Shown here: one piece after another, positions 25,900 to 36,032 of the stretch
Layout: the number at the start of each line of letters is the position of its first letter
Position numbering within the stretch: position 1 is the stretch's first letter
Assembly (NCBI GenBank): GCA_002396385.1
Contig: DGTD01000040.1
Location: 25,802-89,801 of the forward strand
Source: Bacteroidales bacterium UBA4345
GTDB lineage: Bacteria > Bacteroidota > Bacteroidia > Bacteroidales > Paludibacteraceae
Direction: 5' to 3'
DNA length: 64,000 nt
Made by a program: the position numbers and the translations under genes
The notes under the pieces: generated by a model
The model's database searches: none
The model's input: only the letters and a program-made list of their open reading frames with translations
What the model was told of the DNA's origin: nothing

Positions 25900-26724
25900 A
25901 TGGGAGAAGATTTGAACATAAACCAAATAAGGAAGGACAAACACGAGTGGGCTACCATGCTGCTCTTCCGTTCCTCCTACTCTTCCTTCCCTTTGGGTGA
26001 GATTGAGAAATCGGAATGCCCCGATTTCCTGATTCACACAAAGAAGGGACTCCTGGGTATTGAACTGACCGAACTGAAATACGACCGCCAAAACGTCTCG
26101 TTTAATCCGCGTGGACACGAGAAGTGGCTGGAGTCGATTATGGAGGGAGCCCAGCAGGAATTTGAGAAATCTTCCGACCAGAAACTGGTGGTCGACGTCC
26201 ATTTCTTTAACGAATTGGGTCCGGCTGTCTCCCGTCCGAAAGATGAACCTTCGCTGCTGTTGCACGACGGTCTCAAAGAAACTATTTTAAAGATTGTTAC
26301 AGATAACGTGCCCGAGGCTACCGGACAGCAATACATCGTAAACCGACAGAGTAAATACGGGTTCTTGAACCTGCCCTCTATTATAGAGGCTGTTTACATA
26401 AAGAATGTGACCGGACGCTATGCCGATGGCCTTTGGTATGCCGGCATTTCTGCTATGGTTAAACCGTTGTCGGTGGAAAGTGTGGGGCAGCGTATCGCCG
26501 ACAAAAACTTGAAAATAGCGCACTACAACCAACAATGCCGGAGTATGTGGCTGATGATTATACAAAACAGTTTCCTGATGTCGAGCCTCTACGATCCACA
26601 GAAAGCCTACCGGGCCTTGCATCACCGCTATTTGTCTATGTTTGACCGTGTTTTTGTTTTTGAACGTTCCGAAGGTGTGGTAACCGAATTGCCGATTATA
26701 CGGGTGAAACAGAAACAAGGCTGA
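25900..26724 (+). CDS. Hypothetical protein with PD-(D/E)XK-like N-terminal motif
   Basis: A 274-aa cytosolic protein, family not recognised. Near the N-terminus is SECPDFLIHTKKGLLGIELTEL, written here as SECPDFLIH then GLLGIELTEL. A PD followed about a dozen residues later by ExT inside a hydrophobic strand resembles the PD-(D/E)XK nuclease core, in which the Lys is sometimes replaced. An upstream Glu/His-rich helix (HEWATMLLFRSSY) could supply another ligand. No signal peptide or membrane segment. It is flanked by the galE terminator and a possible hairpin at 26759, so it is a single-gene unit. A nuclease role is only a suggestion. Confidence 0.6.
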   Translation: MGEDLNINQIRKDKHEWATMLLFRSSYSSFPLGEIEKSECPDFLIHTKKGLLGIELTELKYDRQNVSFNPRGHEKWLESIMEGAQQEFEKSSDQKLVVDVHFFNELGPAVSRPKDEPSLLLHDGLKETILKIVTDNVPEATGQQYIVNRQSKYGFLNLPSIIEAVYIKNVTGRYADGLWYAGISAMVKPLSVESVGQRIADKNLKIAHYNQQCRSMWLMIIQNSFLMSSLYDPQKAYRALHHRYLSMFDRVFVFERSEGVVTELPIIRVKQKQG

Positions 26725-26758
26725 ATTTTTATGCGTCTTCTTTGTGTTTGTATGCAGG

Positions 26759-26785
26759 AAAAAGTAGGTGTGTTTGTCACTTTTT
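26759..26785 (+). terminator. Possible weak terminator
   Basis: AAAAAGT (26759-26765) pairs with ACTTTTT (26779-26785), with GGTG/CAC inside, 34 nt past the stop of the preceding gene. The stem is AT-rich and weak. Confidence 0.35.
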
Positions 26786-26944
26786 GAGGAAAAAAGACTC
26801 TGAGATTGCTATTTTATTATTAAATTTATTGGTCTAATTGGGCGGAATCTCTCTGTAGGAAACGTTTTAGGACTTTTTAGCCTGGAAATGTGTCCTCGGT
26901 TTTTGGCTCCGTCTTTATTGTAATTTGTTCAATCTAAACTTGTT

Positions 26945-26974
26945 GTCCAAACGGACTATTCTTGGTTTTTGGAC
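26945..26974 (+). promoter_or_regulatory. Leader inverted repeat before the second giant gene
   Basis: GTCCAAA (26945-26951) and TTTGGAC (26968-26974) form a perfect 7-bp inverted repeat, 30 nt upstream of the start at 27004. No consensus promoter was found nearby; TAATTTG near 26920 is one base short of the -7 box. Confidence 0.4.
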
Positions 26975-27003
26975 GTGCAGGAACTACAAAATATAAGATA
27001 CTT

Positions 27004-30000
27004 ATGCGGTATTCTATTTCTAAACTCAAATATTGGCTCACTTGTTTGCTCGTGTGTCTGACTTTGTTCCCTTCTAATGTGTCGGCATTGACTGAAATTG
27101 CAACGGCTGACAAGTGGTTGGAAGTTGCAAAGAAAATGGCTGGCAATGCAGGCGCCGCTGCTCTTAAAGATGATTATGTGATAACGGCCGACCTTGACTT
27201 CACCGGAAAAAAATTCATTCCTTTCGGTGGCTTGTCTGTGCTTGGCGCTAATTACAGTTACAGCATACAGAAAGCCTTTACTGGAACTCTGGATGGACAG
27301 AATCACAAACTTTCAAATATTACTGATTTCATATACCGCAATAACTCGTCTGATTATGAAATTGGTGTTGTCGGATTCGCAAGGGGTGCTGATTGTGTGA
27401 TTAAGAATCTGATTGTTGACAATTACGTAGGAAATAAGAATTGGGGCTGTTTTTCGAATGCCCGCAACAGTGGCGGTATCTGTGGTAATATGTCGGGTGG
27501 CACTATTGAAAATTGCGCACTCTTGAATTCTTATATTTTTGGCGGTAGTAATCCTACGGGGGGTATTGTCGCTTACTTGAATGGAGGAAATGTCAAGAAT
27601 TGTGTGGTTGACAACGTAGACTTCGACAATACGCCGGGAACGGGCTCTGTAATTGGTGGTATTGCCGGTAACATTGCTGCTTATAGTGTTGTTACCGATT
27701 GCTATGTTAATGCCAATTTTAAGGAGGTGGAAAATCGTACGGGTGGCCTTGTTGGTATGATTTCCTATACTACTGGTAAGAAATCGCTTATTGAGAATTG
27801 TTATTCTACAGGATACCTGAATATGGGAAAGGGCGACGAATTGCAGAATAATGGAGGCCTTGTCGGGTATTTGAGTTCTGCTGATGTTGTCAATTGCGGT
27901 ACGTCTGATTCTATCAGTGTCTTTGTTTCAAATGCATATTATCCACAAACTACAGGTGGCGCATTTGGTTATATTGCCAACAATCAAGTATCTTCCCGAA
28001 ATGTTTATGCAACAGGTCGTTTGTTCTTCTCAGATGAGCGTGGTACGAACAAGATGACGGGTATGAACACGTTCTATGGAAGCTGCAAGCAGGATGTCGT
28101 CTTTGAGGTTCCTGACAACTGCTACAATGTTCGTGAGTATTACGAATATATGGAGGAGGGTAACTATCTGGTTGGTGAGGCTGGTATTATTTATGGCGCC
28201 CATGCCACTCTTGTCTCGAAAGACTCTGTCCGTTCGGGCTGTTTGGCCAATCGGATGAACGATGACCAAGGACTATCTGTCCTCGATGATATTGTTTGGA
28301 CTCACCGGAAGGGTTGTTTTAACGACTATCCGGTTCCTTTTGCACAAAGTCACGAACTGCTCGACTTTTTGGCTTTTGTCGGGGTTATTTCTTCTGACGA
28401 TGCCGATGCTCTGAAAACAAAACTACCTTCTTGCGGTCAGGAGCAGTCTGTCTTCCATATTAAGTCGGTTGCCGATATGGCTGCTGCCGCCAAAATGGTG
28501 GCTGACAATGAAGCCTCGTGGAGCGATGGCAAGACTTTCATTGTCGACAACGACATTACGGGTGCTGTTACCACTGTTATCGGTTCCATTGAAAAACCAT
28601 TCTTGGGTGTTTTCGATGGTGGGGGGCACACCATCAATATGGCTATAACTGGAAATAAGGCCAATGTGGGTGTTGTTGGTACTGCTGCTGGAAGTGCAAA
28701 AATTAAAAATGTATATACTACCGGTAGTGTTTCGGGTTCCGAAAATGTGGGTGGTATTGTTGGCTCGGCTTCTGCGAAAGTGACCATCTCCAACTGCGCT
28801 AATGGTGCGGCCGTGTCTGGCTCGTCAAAAGTGGGCGGCATTGTCGGTGCCAGTGCCGGTTCTATTTCTGGATGCTTGAATGTGGCTACCATTAAGGGTA
28901 GTTCTTATGTAGGTGGTATAGCCGGGACGGCTGCTAACTTGATCGATTGTTCCAATATGGGCTTTGTCGATTGTGGCAATCCTGCCTCTTCGGCGGGTAT
29001 TGCCGGCAGTGCTACCGGGACTGTTAAGAGCTGCTTGAGTGCGGGATATGTGGAAGGGGCTTCTATCGCTAATGGTGGCACTCTCTCCAATTGTTTCTTC
29101 GACGAAGCTTTGGCTTTGGGTGGACAGCCTGCTGCTACTCCGTTTGTTATGTCGGCTGACCAGGACTTCGGACTCCTTTCTACTTGGGACTCGGAAAAAG
29201 GACGTTATCCGGTCCCTGCTGCTGTCGCAGCCTCTCCTATGGGACGGGTGGCTAAGTACCCAATTTATTTTGTTGCTGGCGACAAGGCAAATAATGTGAT
29301 AGACACGGTTACTGTTTCTTCGGAGTGGACTTGCTCAAAGAACGATGTCTTGAAATACCATGTGTCGGCCTTCCTTCCAATAAAGCAGGGCAGTGCACTC
29401 TTGTCTGTTGCCGAAGGTGCTGTTGTTAGGTCTATTCCTGTTACAGTTGCCAAAGATGTGTTGTTCTCTGGCGGTTACGGTAATGTGTTCTCTCCGTTTA
29501 AGATAACGAAGAACAGCGATTTGGTGGATATGCGGGACTACGTGGTTAAAACCGATGGCGCCGAGGGCCGAATTTTCGAACTACAGAATGATATTACCGA
29601 TGGACCTATGACGTCGATGATTGGCTCGTCGAAATACCATTTTAAAGGTACATTCCGCAGTGTTGCGGGAAAAACTTATAACATTCCGGTTGATATCATG
29701 GTTTCGACTACTGCTCCGGTGGGACTGTTCGGTGAAAACGAAGGACTGATTGAACGTGTCAGCGTTACCGGATCTGTCGAAAATGGCGGAAGTGGACACA
29801 ATGCGTATGTTGGCGGTATCACAGGCTTTAACTCCGGACGGATTGTTTCTTGTGTCAACGATGCCACTGTTCGTGCTACGGGCAATTGTTCTGCCGGTGG
29901 CGTTGCCGGTGGTTCTACCGGATTTATTTCTGCCTCTGTGAATATCGGATCTGTAGCAAGTGCTTCCTTCGCTGGTGGTATTACTACAAGTGCGGAATCT

Positions 30001-33000
30001 TCTCTCGAGGTTTCCGATTGCTTTAATGGCGGAGATGTGAAAGCTACTACTGCTGCCGGTATTGTGGCTATGACCGATGGTACACCTTCTATTAATCCTA
30101 TTTTCTCGAATAACATCAATGTGGGCGCTGTTTATGGCTCTAAAGATGCCGATGCCCTCATTTATAAGAATACTGCAGCACCTATTATTACGGGTGGTAT
30201 TTACGATAACCAGCACAGTCTGGCTACTTCTGCAAACGAGACTGCTGTCGCGGATTCTTCCCGGAAACTTACAAACGAGAAGTTGACGGGCTGGACTTCA
30301 ACTCCTAATGCGCAATACCCGCAGATTGTGGTTGGTAATGCGGCTAAGGTGGCTGCCGCTCCTGTCTTCTTGAACAAGATAGACTCGGCAGATAATGTGA
30401 AACACGATTTTACCGTTGCTTCCGGTGTGTCGGTCAGGTCCGCTCAAGGCTTACTTAAGATTGAAGGTAACAAGGTTACCCGTGTGCGTGCGGGTAACGA
30501 TACACTTATTCTTTCTGCCGGATTGTTCTCACGCCGGGTCCCTATTACCATAGAATGTGCGTGGGATACGGTGATGGAGCCTGATGTTGATGTCTGCAAC
30601 GTGTATGCCGGTGTCACCTATACCAAAAATACAGTTTTAACGGTGTCTGAAATCACCGATAATACCAATCCGAATGCCGATTGTGGCATTGTGCACATCA
30701 AAAAGGTGAACGTTTCTGTTGGCGAGGCTGGTGAAGTCTTGAAGTTTACCGGGTGTGGCTCGTATGAATATAAAGGCGAGGTGTTCAAAAAAGACACTTT
30801 CTTTACAAACAAAGATTGCGATTATGTAAACATTTCGATTTATCCGGCTGCTTCTATCATTGACTCTGTCGTACGGTTGTCGTGCAACCAGGAGTCTTAT
30901 ACTTATAAGGCTTCTAATCAGAAGAAATATACTATAGTCAGAGGTGAACAACCTATTTCTGATTCGTTATTGGTTGTCGATTCTGTCCGTAGTAAGGTTT
31001 GTGATTGTGATTCCTTCATTCGTCGGGTCATAGTGACAATACCTACATCAATTACAGAAACAGTGATTGCCGAAAACCAGTGCAATACCTATAGCTATCA
31101 GAAACTTAATGGTGAAACCATTACATTAGGTTTCCCTCTTGAAAAGCGTGATGCGGATGAGTTTTATATTAAACCCGATTTTCAGGATGTGGTTTATCGC
31201 GATACCAATTTCACGTCTGGCAAAGAGTTTGACAAGATAAACGTGGTAAAAGTCAGCATCTTCAAATCGCTGTATTTAACTGATACTATTTCACACGTCG
31301 GCACCGAGTGCTCGTCAGCGAAAATTGTTTTATCGAATGGTGAGGAAATGGAGCTTGCAGGAGAGCGTTATTTGAACGATACTGTGTTCTACGATTCGCT
31401 TATGTCTTCTGTTTTTGAGGGTTGTCCTCAGACGATTGCCAAGTATAAGGTTCGTCTTAAAGGTATATCTGCTGTAAAGGATACTATCTATATCGGTAGC
31501 CATACTGCAAGTAAGTGCACTACCTGTGAGATGCCTATTGATTTGAGTAAGGTTGAAGGTTCTGAATACGAAAATGTCGGCTTCTGCGATGTATTGACCT
31601 ATAAAATGAATTCTAACAGCCGCGAAGTGAAAAAACGGTCCGACTTTATAGAGAAGATTGAGGAGAACGAAGATGAATCGAGTTGCGGTGCTGTTACACC
31701 GTATAAGATACGGATTAATTCTTCTGTTCATACGAAGGAATCGCTGTGGGCTTGCGACTCGTTGATATATAAAACTCGTGCAAACAAGACTATTGTAATC
31801 CGTTCCGATACTTCTTTCTCCGATACTGTTGTCGGGGTGGTTCCTGTTTGTGGCTGTGACAGTATTTGGGATGTGAAGGTCCGCATTTATTCGCCTGAAT
31901 TCAAAGACAACAAGGTGGAAGCCTGCGGTTCTTATGTCTTCTCATATCTTGATAAGACCAAAACTGATGTTGAAATTGTTAACGATACTGTTATTGTAGA
32001 CACTCTTAATAATCATTTGGGGTGCGACAGTGTCATTCGCAGGTCTGAAATTGTTATACACAATGCATTTCCAGCCGAGGCTAATACCGCTGTCGAGGCT
32101 GTCGCATGCCAGACATTTACCTACGTGTCTCCTTTGAAGGGAGACATCGTTTGCCGTGTCGATACCATGTTTAACGACTCTTTGGTAACAATTTATGGCT
32201 GTGACAGTGTTATTCCTGTAAAGATAAGGATTGTAGAGCCGGTTGTCATTGATTCGGTAATTCATGTTTGCGACGAGTTTATCTATAAGAAACGTCAGGG
32301 AGGTACCATTATAGTTGAGTTGGGTGACAATCCTTCCATTATAGACTCAACGCTGATTACTGATGTGTGGAAAAATGTTGATCCTGATTTATGCGATACG
32401 ATATTTAACCTGACGGTCTGTTCGCATACCGCGAAAATTGTCAGGTCGCAGGTTGAGAATGTTTGTGGAGAGCGAGAATATACCCGTTTCGACGGCTCTT
32501 CATTCAATATCCTTCAGTCTGTTACTGTATACGACACTTTGAAGAGTCGGGTGTGTGATTGTGACTCTATTGTCCATATCGATAGTTTCACTGTTGGAAC
32601 GCCTTTCTATCCAACTGTTGATACTGAACTCGACACTACTTTGTATGGCTGCCGTTTCAATGAGTTGCTTACCTATGTCCGTAAGTCGAACGCTTGGAAT
32701 TCCGATACAACTATTTCCTATGTTCCTGTTAGTTCTGAGTCGGCCAACCAAAAAGGTTTCTTAGATATTGTTAGGAAAAGTAATCCGAGTGTTGTTGCTC
32801 TCGATACGATTCGTGAACGGACTGAAACAGGGCGTTATGTTACCCATTACTATTGGCTGGCTCACGATACCATGCGCACAGTTACCGGTTGCGATAGTGT
32901 GGTCGCATTCCATGTCGAGTACGATGGTCAGCACACTCTGGGACGCCGCTATTTCTATGTTGACCATACTTATGCTCCTTTTGTTTTTGACGGCGTTACC

Positions 33001-34920
33001 TATAAAGAACCGCCGTTTAAGAAAGGTGTCGCTTCGCACGACTCAATAGAGGTGGTGCTCCCTTCCACTACTGGTGGGTGCGATACTTCGTATTATGCAA
33101 TGATAAAGATGTATCCTTGCAAAGTGATTGACACCACCATACATTGGTGCGATATGGCCACTTTCTATAATTTGCACAACGTGCAGATGAAGTTCTATAA
33201 CGATACCGTTTATACCGATACGGTACGTTACAACATCACGACTTCCGATACGGCCCGATGTGACAGTGTAATAAAAACTTGGCGTATAAAGGTGGGAACT
33301 ACAACTCCTGTCTCTGCTATTAGTCCTGTTTATGTCGGTGGTTGCGATGTCGTTACTTTCCACCGTTCCGGTATAGCTACCAATATGTATGCGGAAGATA
33401 CCACGTTCTCTGCTTCAACCATGTTCCGTTGCCGTTATATTAATAAGTCGGGTTGCGACAGCGTGGTTCCTGTTTATGCCGAGGTTCATAAGGTAGAACC
33501 TTGTAGTGTGATAATAAAGAGAACCGATTACTATCGTTATGTAAGTCCGCTCGACAACTCTATAACCCGTGTTTCTTCTGATACTGTTATTGAGGAACGC
33601 ATTCCTGATGCGGTTACGATTAAACTGAAAGATGGCTCTACCTATTCTTGCGACAGCTTGGTAGTCACTCAGGTTCACATCCGGCCTGCAGAATGGCGCG
33701 ATACGGTCATTACCGGGTGTGACTCGGTCTATGCGATTGCAATGAGTGTCGCAGACGATTCTATACGTGGTGAATTTGACAAACAACCAAAGCAGTGGTA
33801 TTATTCCGATGCTGTTTTCGATGTGCCTAATTCGACAAACATTGAACCTTACTATCATGTGAAGATTGCTTTGAATAAGTCTGACCATCGCTCGGTTGTT
33901 GTTGAAAATTGTGGCGAGGTGACTTATAAGGGTAAGGTCTATAAGAAGAATACCAAGCTTATTGAACGCTTTACCAACATCAATGGTTGTGATAGCATTG
34001 ATACGGTTAAGATTGTAGTTCATCCGGTTATTTATAGAGATTCTACTATCTCTGGCTGTGGCTATTTGATGTACGGTCCGAAAACTTATATGTCTGCCGA
34101 TGTCGTTTACGATACCATCCGTTATAAGAGTGGGTGCGATTGTGACAGTATTATTACGGCAATTAACTTAGATGTTATTGAGCCTGTTGTGGTTGACAGA
34201 GAACTCGACAGCTGTATGTTCTTCTCTTATCCGAAACTTAAGCCGGTTGAGTTTAACAATTATCTGAATGCCAATCTTTACGATGTCGTTTCTGGCAACG
34301 ATACCGTCTATACCACCAACCAGTCGTTCTACCAGCGTTTGGGACTTGATGATAATGGTTGCGATTCTATTGCGAGGGTCCGCTTGTTTGTTAATCCTTG
34401 TTATCCTTATCCGGTTATTATTAATAAATACAACTGGATTCTGGCTCTTAACAAAGACTTGTTGACGAAAGACGTCAATGCTTCACACATAACAGGCTAC
34501 CAGTGGTATAAAGTGGAAGATGGCGACGACCATCTGTTGTTGGGCGCTAACCAGTCGTACTATACAGAAGACCAGTCATTAAATGGTTGCTACAAGGTGC
34601 ATGTCTTGTTTGGAAAGCGCGAAATTGAGTCGGAAGTCATTTGTGTGGATCCGGCCAAGACAATTACTTTCACTTACGATGTGTATCCAGACCCTGTTCA
34701 CGTTGGCGGAAAAGTCTCTGTAAAGTGTAATTTCAAAGTGAATGATGCTACATTAGAGATATACAATATGCTGGGTGTTAAGGTTTACCAAGGGTTGTTC
34801 GATGCTAAATCAGGATCCGACGTTCAAATTCCATATGTGTTTAAAAATGCCGGTAATTATTATTTGAAACTGACTGTTGCAGAGGGTACTGTACTTGGTA
34901 AGAAGTTGATTGTTAAATAA
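27004..34920 (+). CDS. Giant GLUG-repeat / Cys-Asp-repeat surface protein with type A T9SS domain
   Basis: About 2638 aa. The start MRYSISKLKYWLTCLL gives a clear signal peptide ending near NVSALTE; a start 14 codons upstream is less likely. The N-terminal 1100 or so residues contain three blocks of GLUG-type beta-helix repeats (pattern VGGIVG...I..C.N.G.VSGS). The next 1400 carry about 13 repeats of 60-120 residues, each ending in GCDS(I/V) or DCDS(I/V) and a beta-strand (VHP-type end). A module with YQWYKVEDG...SLNGCYKV (DNA from 34498) precedes a type A T9SS sorting domain (DVYPDPVHVGGKVSV ... GKKLIVK). It is likely a surface-displayed adhesin or fibre. A barrel gene starts 18 nt downstream. 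Confidence 0.85.
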   Translation: MRYSISKLKYWLTCLLVCLTLFPSNVSALTEIATADKWLEVAKKMAGNAGAAALKDDYVITADLDFTGKKFIPFGGLSVLGANYSYSIQKAFTGTLDGQNHKLSNITDFIYRNNSSDYEIGVVGFARGADCVIKNLIVDNYVGNKNWGCFSNARNSGGICGNMSGGTIENCALLNSYIFGGSNPTGGIVAYLNGGNVKNCVVDNVDFDNTPGTGSVIGGIAGNIAAYSVVTDCYVNANFKEVENRTGGLVGMISYTTGKKSLIENCYSTGYLNMGKGDELQNNGGLVGYLSSADVVNCGTSDSISVFVSNAYYPQTTGGAFGYIANNQVSSRNVYATGRLFFSDERGTNKMTGMNTFYGSCKQDVVFEVPDNCYNVREYYEYMEEGNYLVGEAGIIYGAHATLVSKDSVRSGCLANRMNDDQGLSVLDDIVWTHRKGCFNDYPVPFAQSHELLDFLAFVGVISSDDADALKTKLPSCGQEQSVFHIKSVADMAAAAKMVADNEASWSDGKTFIVDNDITGAVTTVIGSIEKPFLGVFDGGGHTINMAITGNKANVGVVGTAAGSAKIKNVYTTGSVSGSENVGGIVGSASAKVTISNCANGAAVSGSSKVGGIVGASAGSISGCLNVATIKGSSYVGGIAGTAANLIDCSNMGFVDCGNPASSAGIAGSATGTVKSCLSAGYVEGASIANGGTLSNCFFDEALALGGQPAATPFVMSADQDFGLLSTWDSEKGRYPVPAAVAASPMGRVAKYPIYFVAGDKANNVIDTVTVSSEWTCSKNDVLKYHVSAFLPIKQGSALLSVAEGAVVRSIPVTVAKDVLFSGGYGNVFSPFKITKNSDLVDMRDYVVKTDGAEGRIFELQNDITDGPMTSMIGSSKYHFKGTFRSVAGKTYNIPVDIMVSTTAPVGLFGENEGLIERVSVTGSVENGGSGHNAYVGGITGFNSGRIVSCVNDATVRATGNCSAGGVAGGSTGFISASVNIGSVASASFAGGITTSAESSLEVSDCFNGGDVKATTAAGIVAMTDGTPSINPIFSNNINVGAVYGSKDADALIYKNTAAPIITGGIYDNQHSLATSANETAVADSSRKLTNEKLTGWTSTPNAQYPQIVVGNAAKVAAAPVFLNKIDSADNVKHDFTVASGVSVRSAQGLLKIEGNKVTRVRAGNDTLILSAGLFSRRVPITIECAWDTVMEPDVDVCNVYAGVTYTKNTVLTVSEITDNTNPNADCGIVHIKKVNVSVGEAGEVLKFTGCGSYEYKGEVFKKDTFFTNKDCDYVNISIYPAASIIDSVVRLSCNQESYTYKASNQKKYTIVRGEQPISDSLLVVDSVRSKVCDCDSFIRRVIVTIPTSITETVIAENQCNTYSYQKLNGETITLGFPLEKRDADEFYIKPDFQDVVYRDTNFTSGKEFDKINVVKVSIFKSLYLTDTISHVGTECSSAKIVLSNGEEMELAGERYLNDTVFYDSLMSSVFEGCPQTIAKYKVRLKGISAVKDTIYIGSHTASKCTTCEMPIDLSKVEGSEYENVGFCDVLTYKMNSNSREVKKRSDFIEKIEENEDESSCGAVTPYKIRINSSVHTKESLWACDSLIYKTRANKTIVIRSDTSFSDTVVGVVPVCGCDSIWDVKVRIYSPEFKDNKVEACGSYVFSYLDKTKTDVEIVNDTVIVDTLNNHLGCDSVIRRSEIVIHNAFPAEANTAVEAVACQTFTYVSPLKGDIVCRVDTMFNDSLVTIYGCDSVIPVKIRIVEPVVIDSVIHVCDEFIYKKRQGGTIIVELGDNPSIIDSTLITDVWKNVDPDLCDTIFNLTVCSHTAKIVRSQVENVCGEREYTRFDGSSFNILQSVTVYDTLKSRVCDCDSIVHIDSFTVGTPFYPTVDTELDTTLYGCRFNELLTYVRKSNAWNSDTTISYVPVSSESANQKGFLDIVRKSNPSVVALDTIRERTETGRYVTHYYWLAHDTMRTVTGCDSVVAFHVEYDGQHTLGRRYFYVDHTYAPFVFDGVTYKEPPFKKGVASHDSIEVVLPSTTGGCDTSYYAMIKMYPCKVIDTTIHWCDMATFYNLHNVQMKFYNDTVYTDTVRYNITTSDTARCDSVIKTWRIKVGTTTPVSAISPVYVGGCDVVTFHRSGIATNMYAEDTTFSASTMFRCRYINKSGCDSVVPVYAEVHKVEPCSVIIKRTDYYRYVSPLDNSITRVSSDTVIEERIPDAVTIKLKDGSTYSCDSLVVTQVHIRPAEWRDTVITGCDSVYAIAMSVADDSIRGEFDKQPKQWYYSDAVFDVPNSTNIEPYYHVKIALNKSDHRSVVVENCGEVTYKGKVYKKNTKLIERFTNINGCDSIDTVKIVVHPVIYRDSTISGCGYLMYGPKTYMSADVVYDTIRYKSGCDCDSIITAINLDVIEPVVVDRELDSCMFFSYPKLKPVEFNNYLNANLYDVVSGNDTVYTTNQSFYQRLGLDDNGCDSIARVRLFVNPCYPYPVIINKYNWILALNKDLLTKDVNASHITGYQWYKVEDGDDHLLLGANQSYYTEDQSLNGCYKVHVLFGKREIESEVICVDPAKTITFTYDVYPDPVHVGGKVSVKCNFKVNDATLEIYNMLGVKVYQGLFDAKSGSDVQIPYVFKNAGNYYLKLTVAEGTVLGKKLIVK

Positions 34921-34938
34921 TATTCTAGTTACGTCTAC

Positions 34939-36009
34939 ATGCTTTTAAGCAATCGTCATAGGTCTTTTTCTAGGTTCGGTGCGGTGGGGCTCTTTATTGT
35001 TGCTTTGTCGCTACTGTTCTTGTCTGCCCCTATGGCGTCTGCACAATCGGCCAGCAGGGCCCTGAAAATGAATCCGAAGGCTTATACGGGTAAGCGTGCA
35101 TGGTGGCTGAATTACCAGTATTTCCCTGAACTGACTATTTTTGGTCAGAGTGACGATACTATACCCGACATCAAGCATCGTTATTCCTTCTTCTTGAACG
35201 GGGGCTATGCCGGTTTCAATTTTAGAAGGTCTGATGCTGTGTCTGAACCCAAATTTGGAATAGGTGCCGGTTTCCGTTACAGCCATTTCGTCTCTCCAAA
35301 TTGGGGATTCCGTACGGGGTTTGGGTTTAATTATTCGTCGTCTTCTGCCAGTATGGGATCTTTCAGGGATAAGTTCGTGAAAATTGACCAGGAGTTCGAT
35401 GTCGTCCGCTATAAGTTCAATTTCGAATCGGTAAAGGAAAATTACGATGCCTATTTGCTCGATATCCCTGTCCAGCTACTTTATCAGTGGAAACGTTTTG
35501 TTGCGGGGGCTGGCCTAAAAATATCCATGCCTATTGTGGTAAGCTACGACCAGTTGATGAATAGTGTTAACACGTCGGCCTACTTCCCTCAGTACGATAC
35601 ATACATCGATGACTCGTGGGTTATGGGATGCGGAAATTATGGTAACATAGAGTCCGACAATAAGTTTGTGGTGGCTCCTGTTATTTGTCTCCTGAGTGCC
35701 GATTTGGAGTACCTCATTCCACTGAAAAGAAAGTACGCCATTGGTGTCGGAGCCTATGTCGACTATTCTATTTCGTCTGTCATTTTCAGAAAAAGCCGGT
35801 TGACAAATAATGTTGGCGACCAAGAGTCGATGGTTAGTACTACTAACGAAGTGCCTATTGAGGTCGTCACTAATAGTCTGATGTCTGCTTTGAAGAATAA
35901 TGAGGCCGATAAGGTAGTGCCGAACATTAAGTATTTGAATGTTGGTATTAAAGTCTCATTTAATATAAATTCTTACGGACCTCCAAAACCGAAAACTAAG
36001 CCTTATTAG
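34939..36009 (+). CDS. Outer-membrane beta-barrel partner of the giant protein
   Basis: A 356-aa protein with an N-terminal signal (hydrophobic LFIVALSLLFLSAPMASAQ) and then alternating amphipathic strands typical of PorT-like or OMP_b-brl barrels (FGIGAGFRYSHFVSPNWGFRTGFGF, quoted here as FGIGAGFRYSHF and WGFRTGFGF). It resembles the barrel half of the protein at 3974-5386 in strand order and motif content but has no OmpA domain; it ends in NINSYGPPKPKTKPY. It begins 18 nt after the giant gene and precedes another barrel gene by 23 nt, so all three are likely one transcript. Role inferred: partner or anchor for the giant T9SS protein. Confidence 0.75.
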   Translation: MLLSNRHRSFSRFGAVGLFIVALSLLFLSAPMASAQSASRALKMNPKAYTGKRAWWLNYQYFPELTIFGQSDDTIPDIKHRYSFFLNGGYAGFNFRRSDAVSEPKFGIGAGFRYSHFVSPNWGFRTGFGFNYSSSSASMGSFRDKFVKIDQEFDVVRYKFNFESVKENYDAYLLDIPVQLLYQWKRFVAGAGLKISMPIVVSYDQLMNSVNTSAYFPQYDTYIDDSWVMGCGNYGNIESDNKFVVAPVICLLSADLEYLIPLKRKYAIGVGAYVDYSISSVIFRKSRLTNNVGDQESMVSTTNEVPIEVVTNSLMSALKNNEADKVVPNIKYLNVGIKVSFNINSYGPPKPKTKPY

Positions 36010-36032
36010 TTGCGGTTCTATTATCAATTCTT

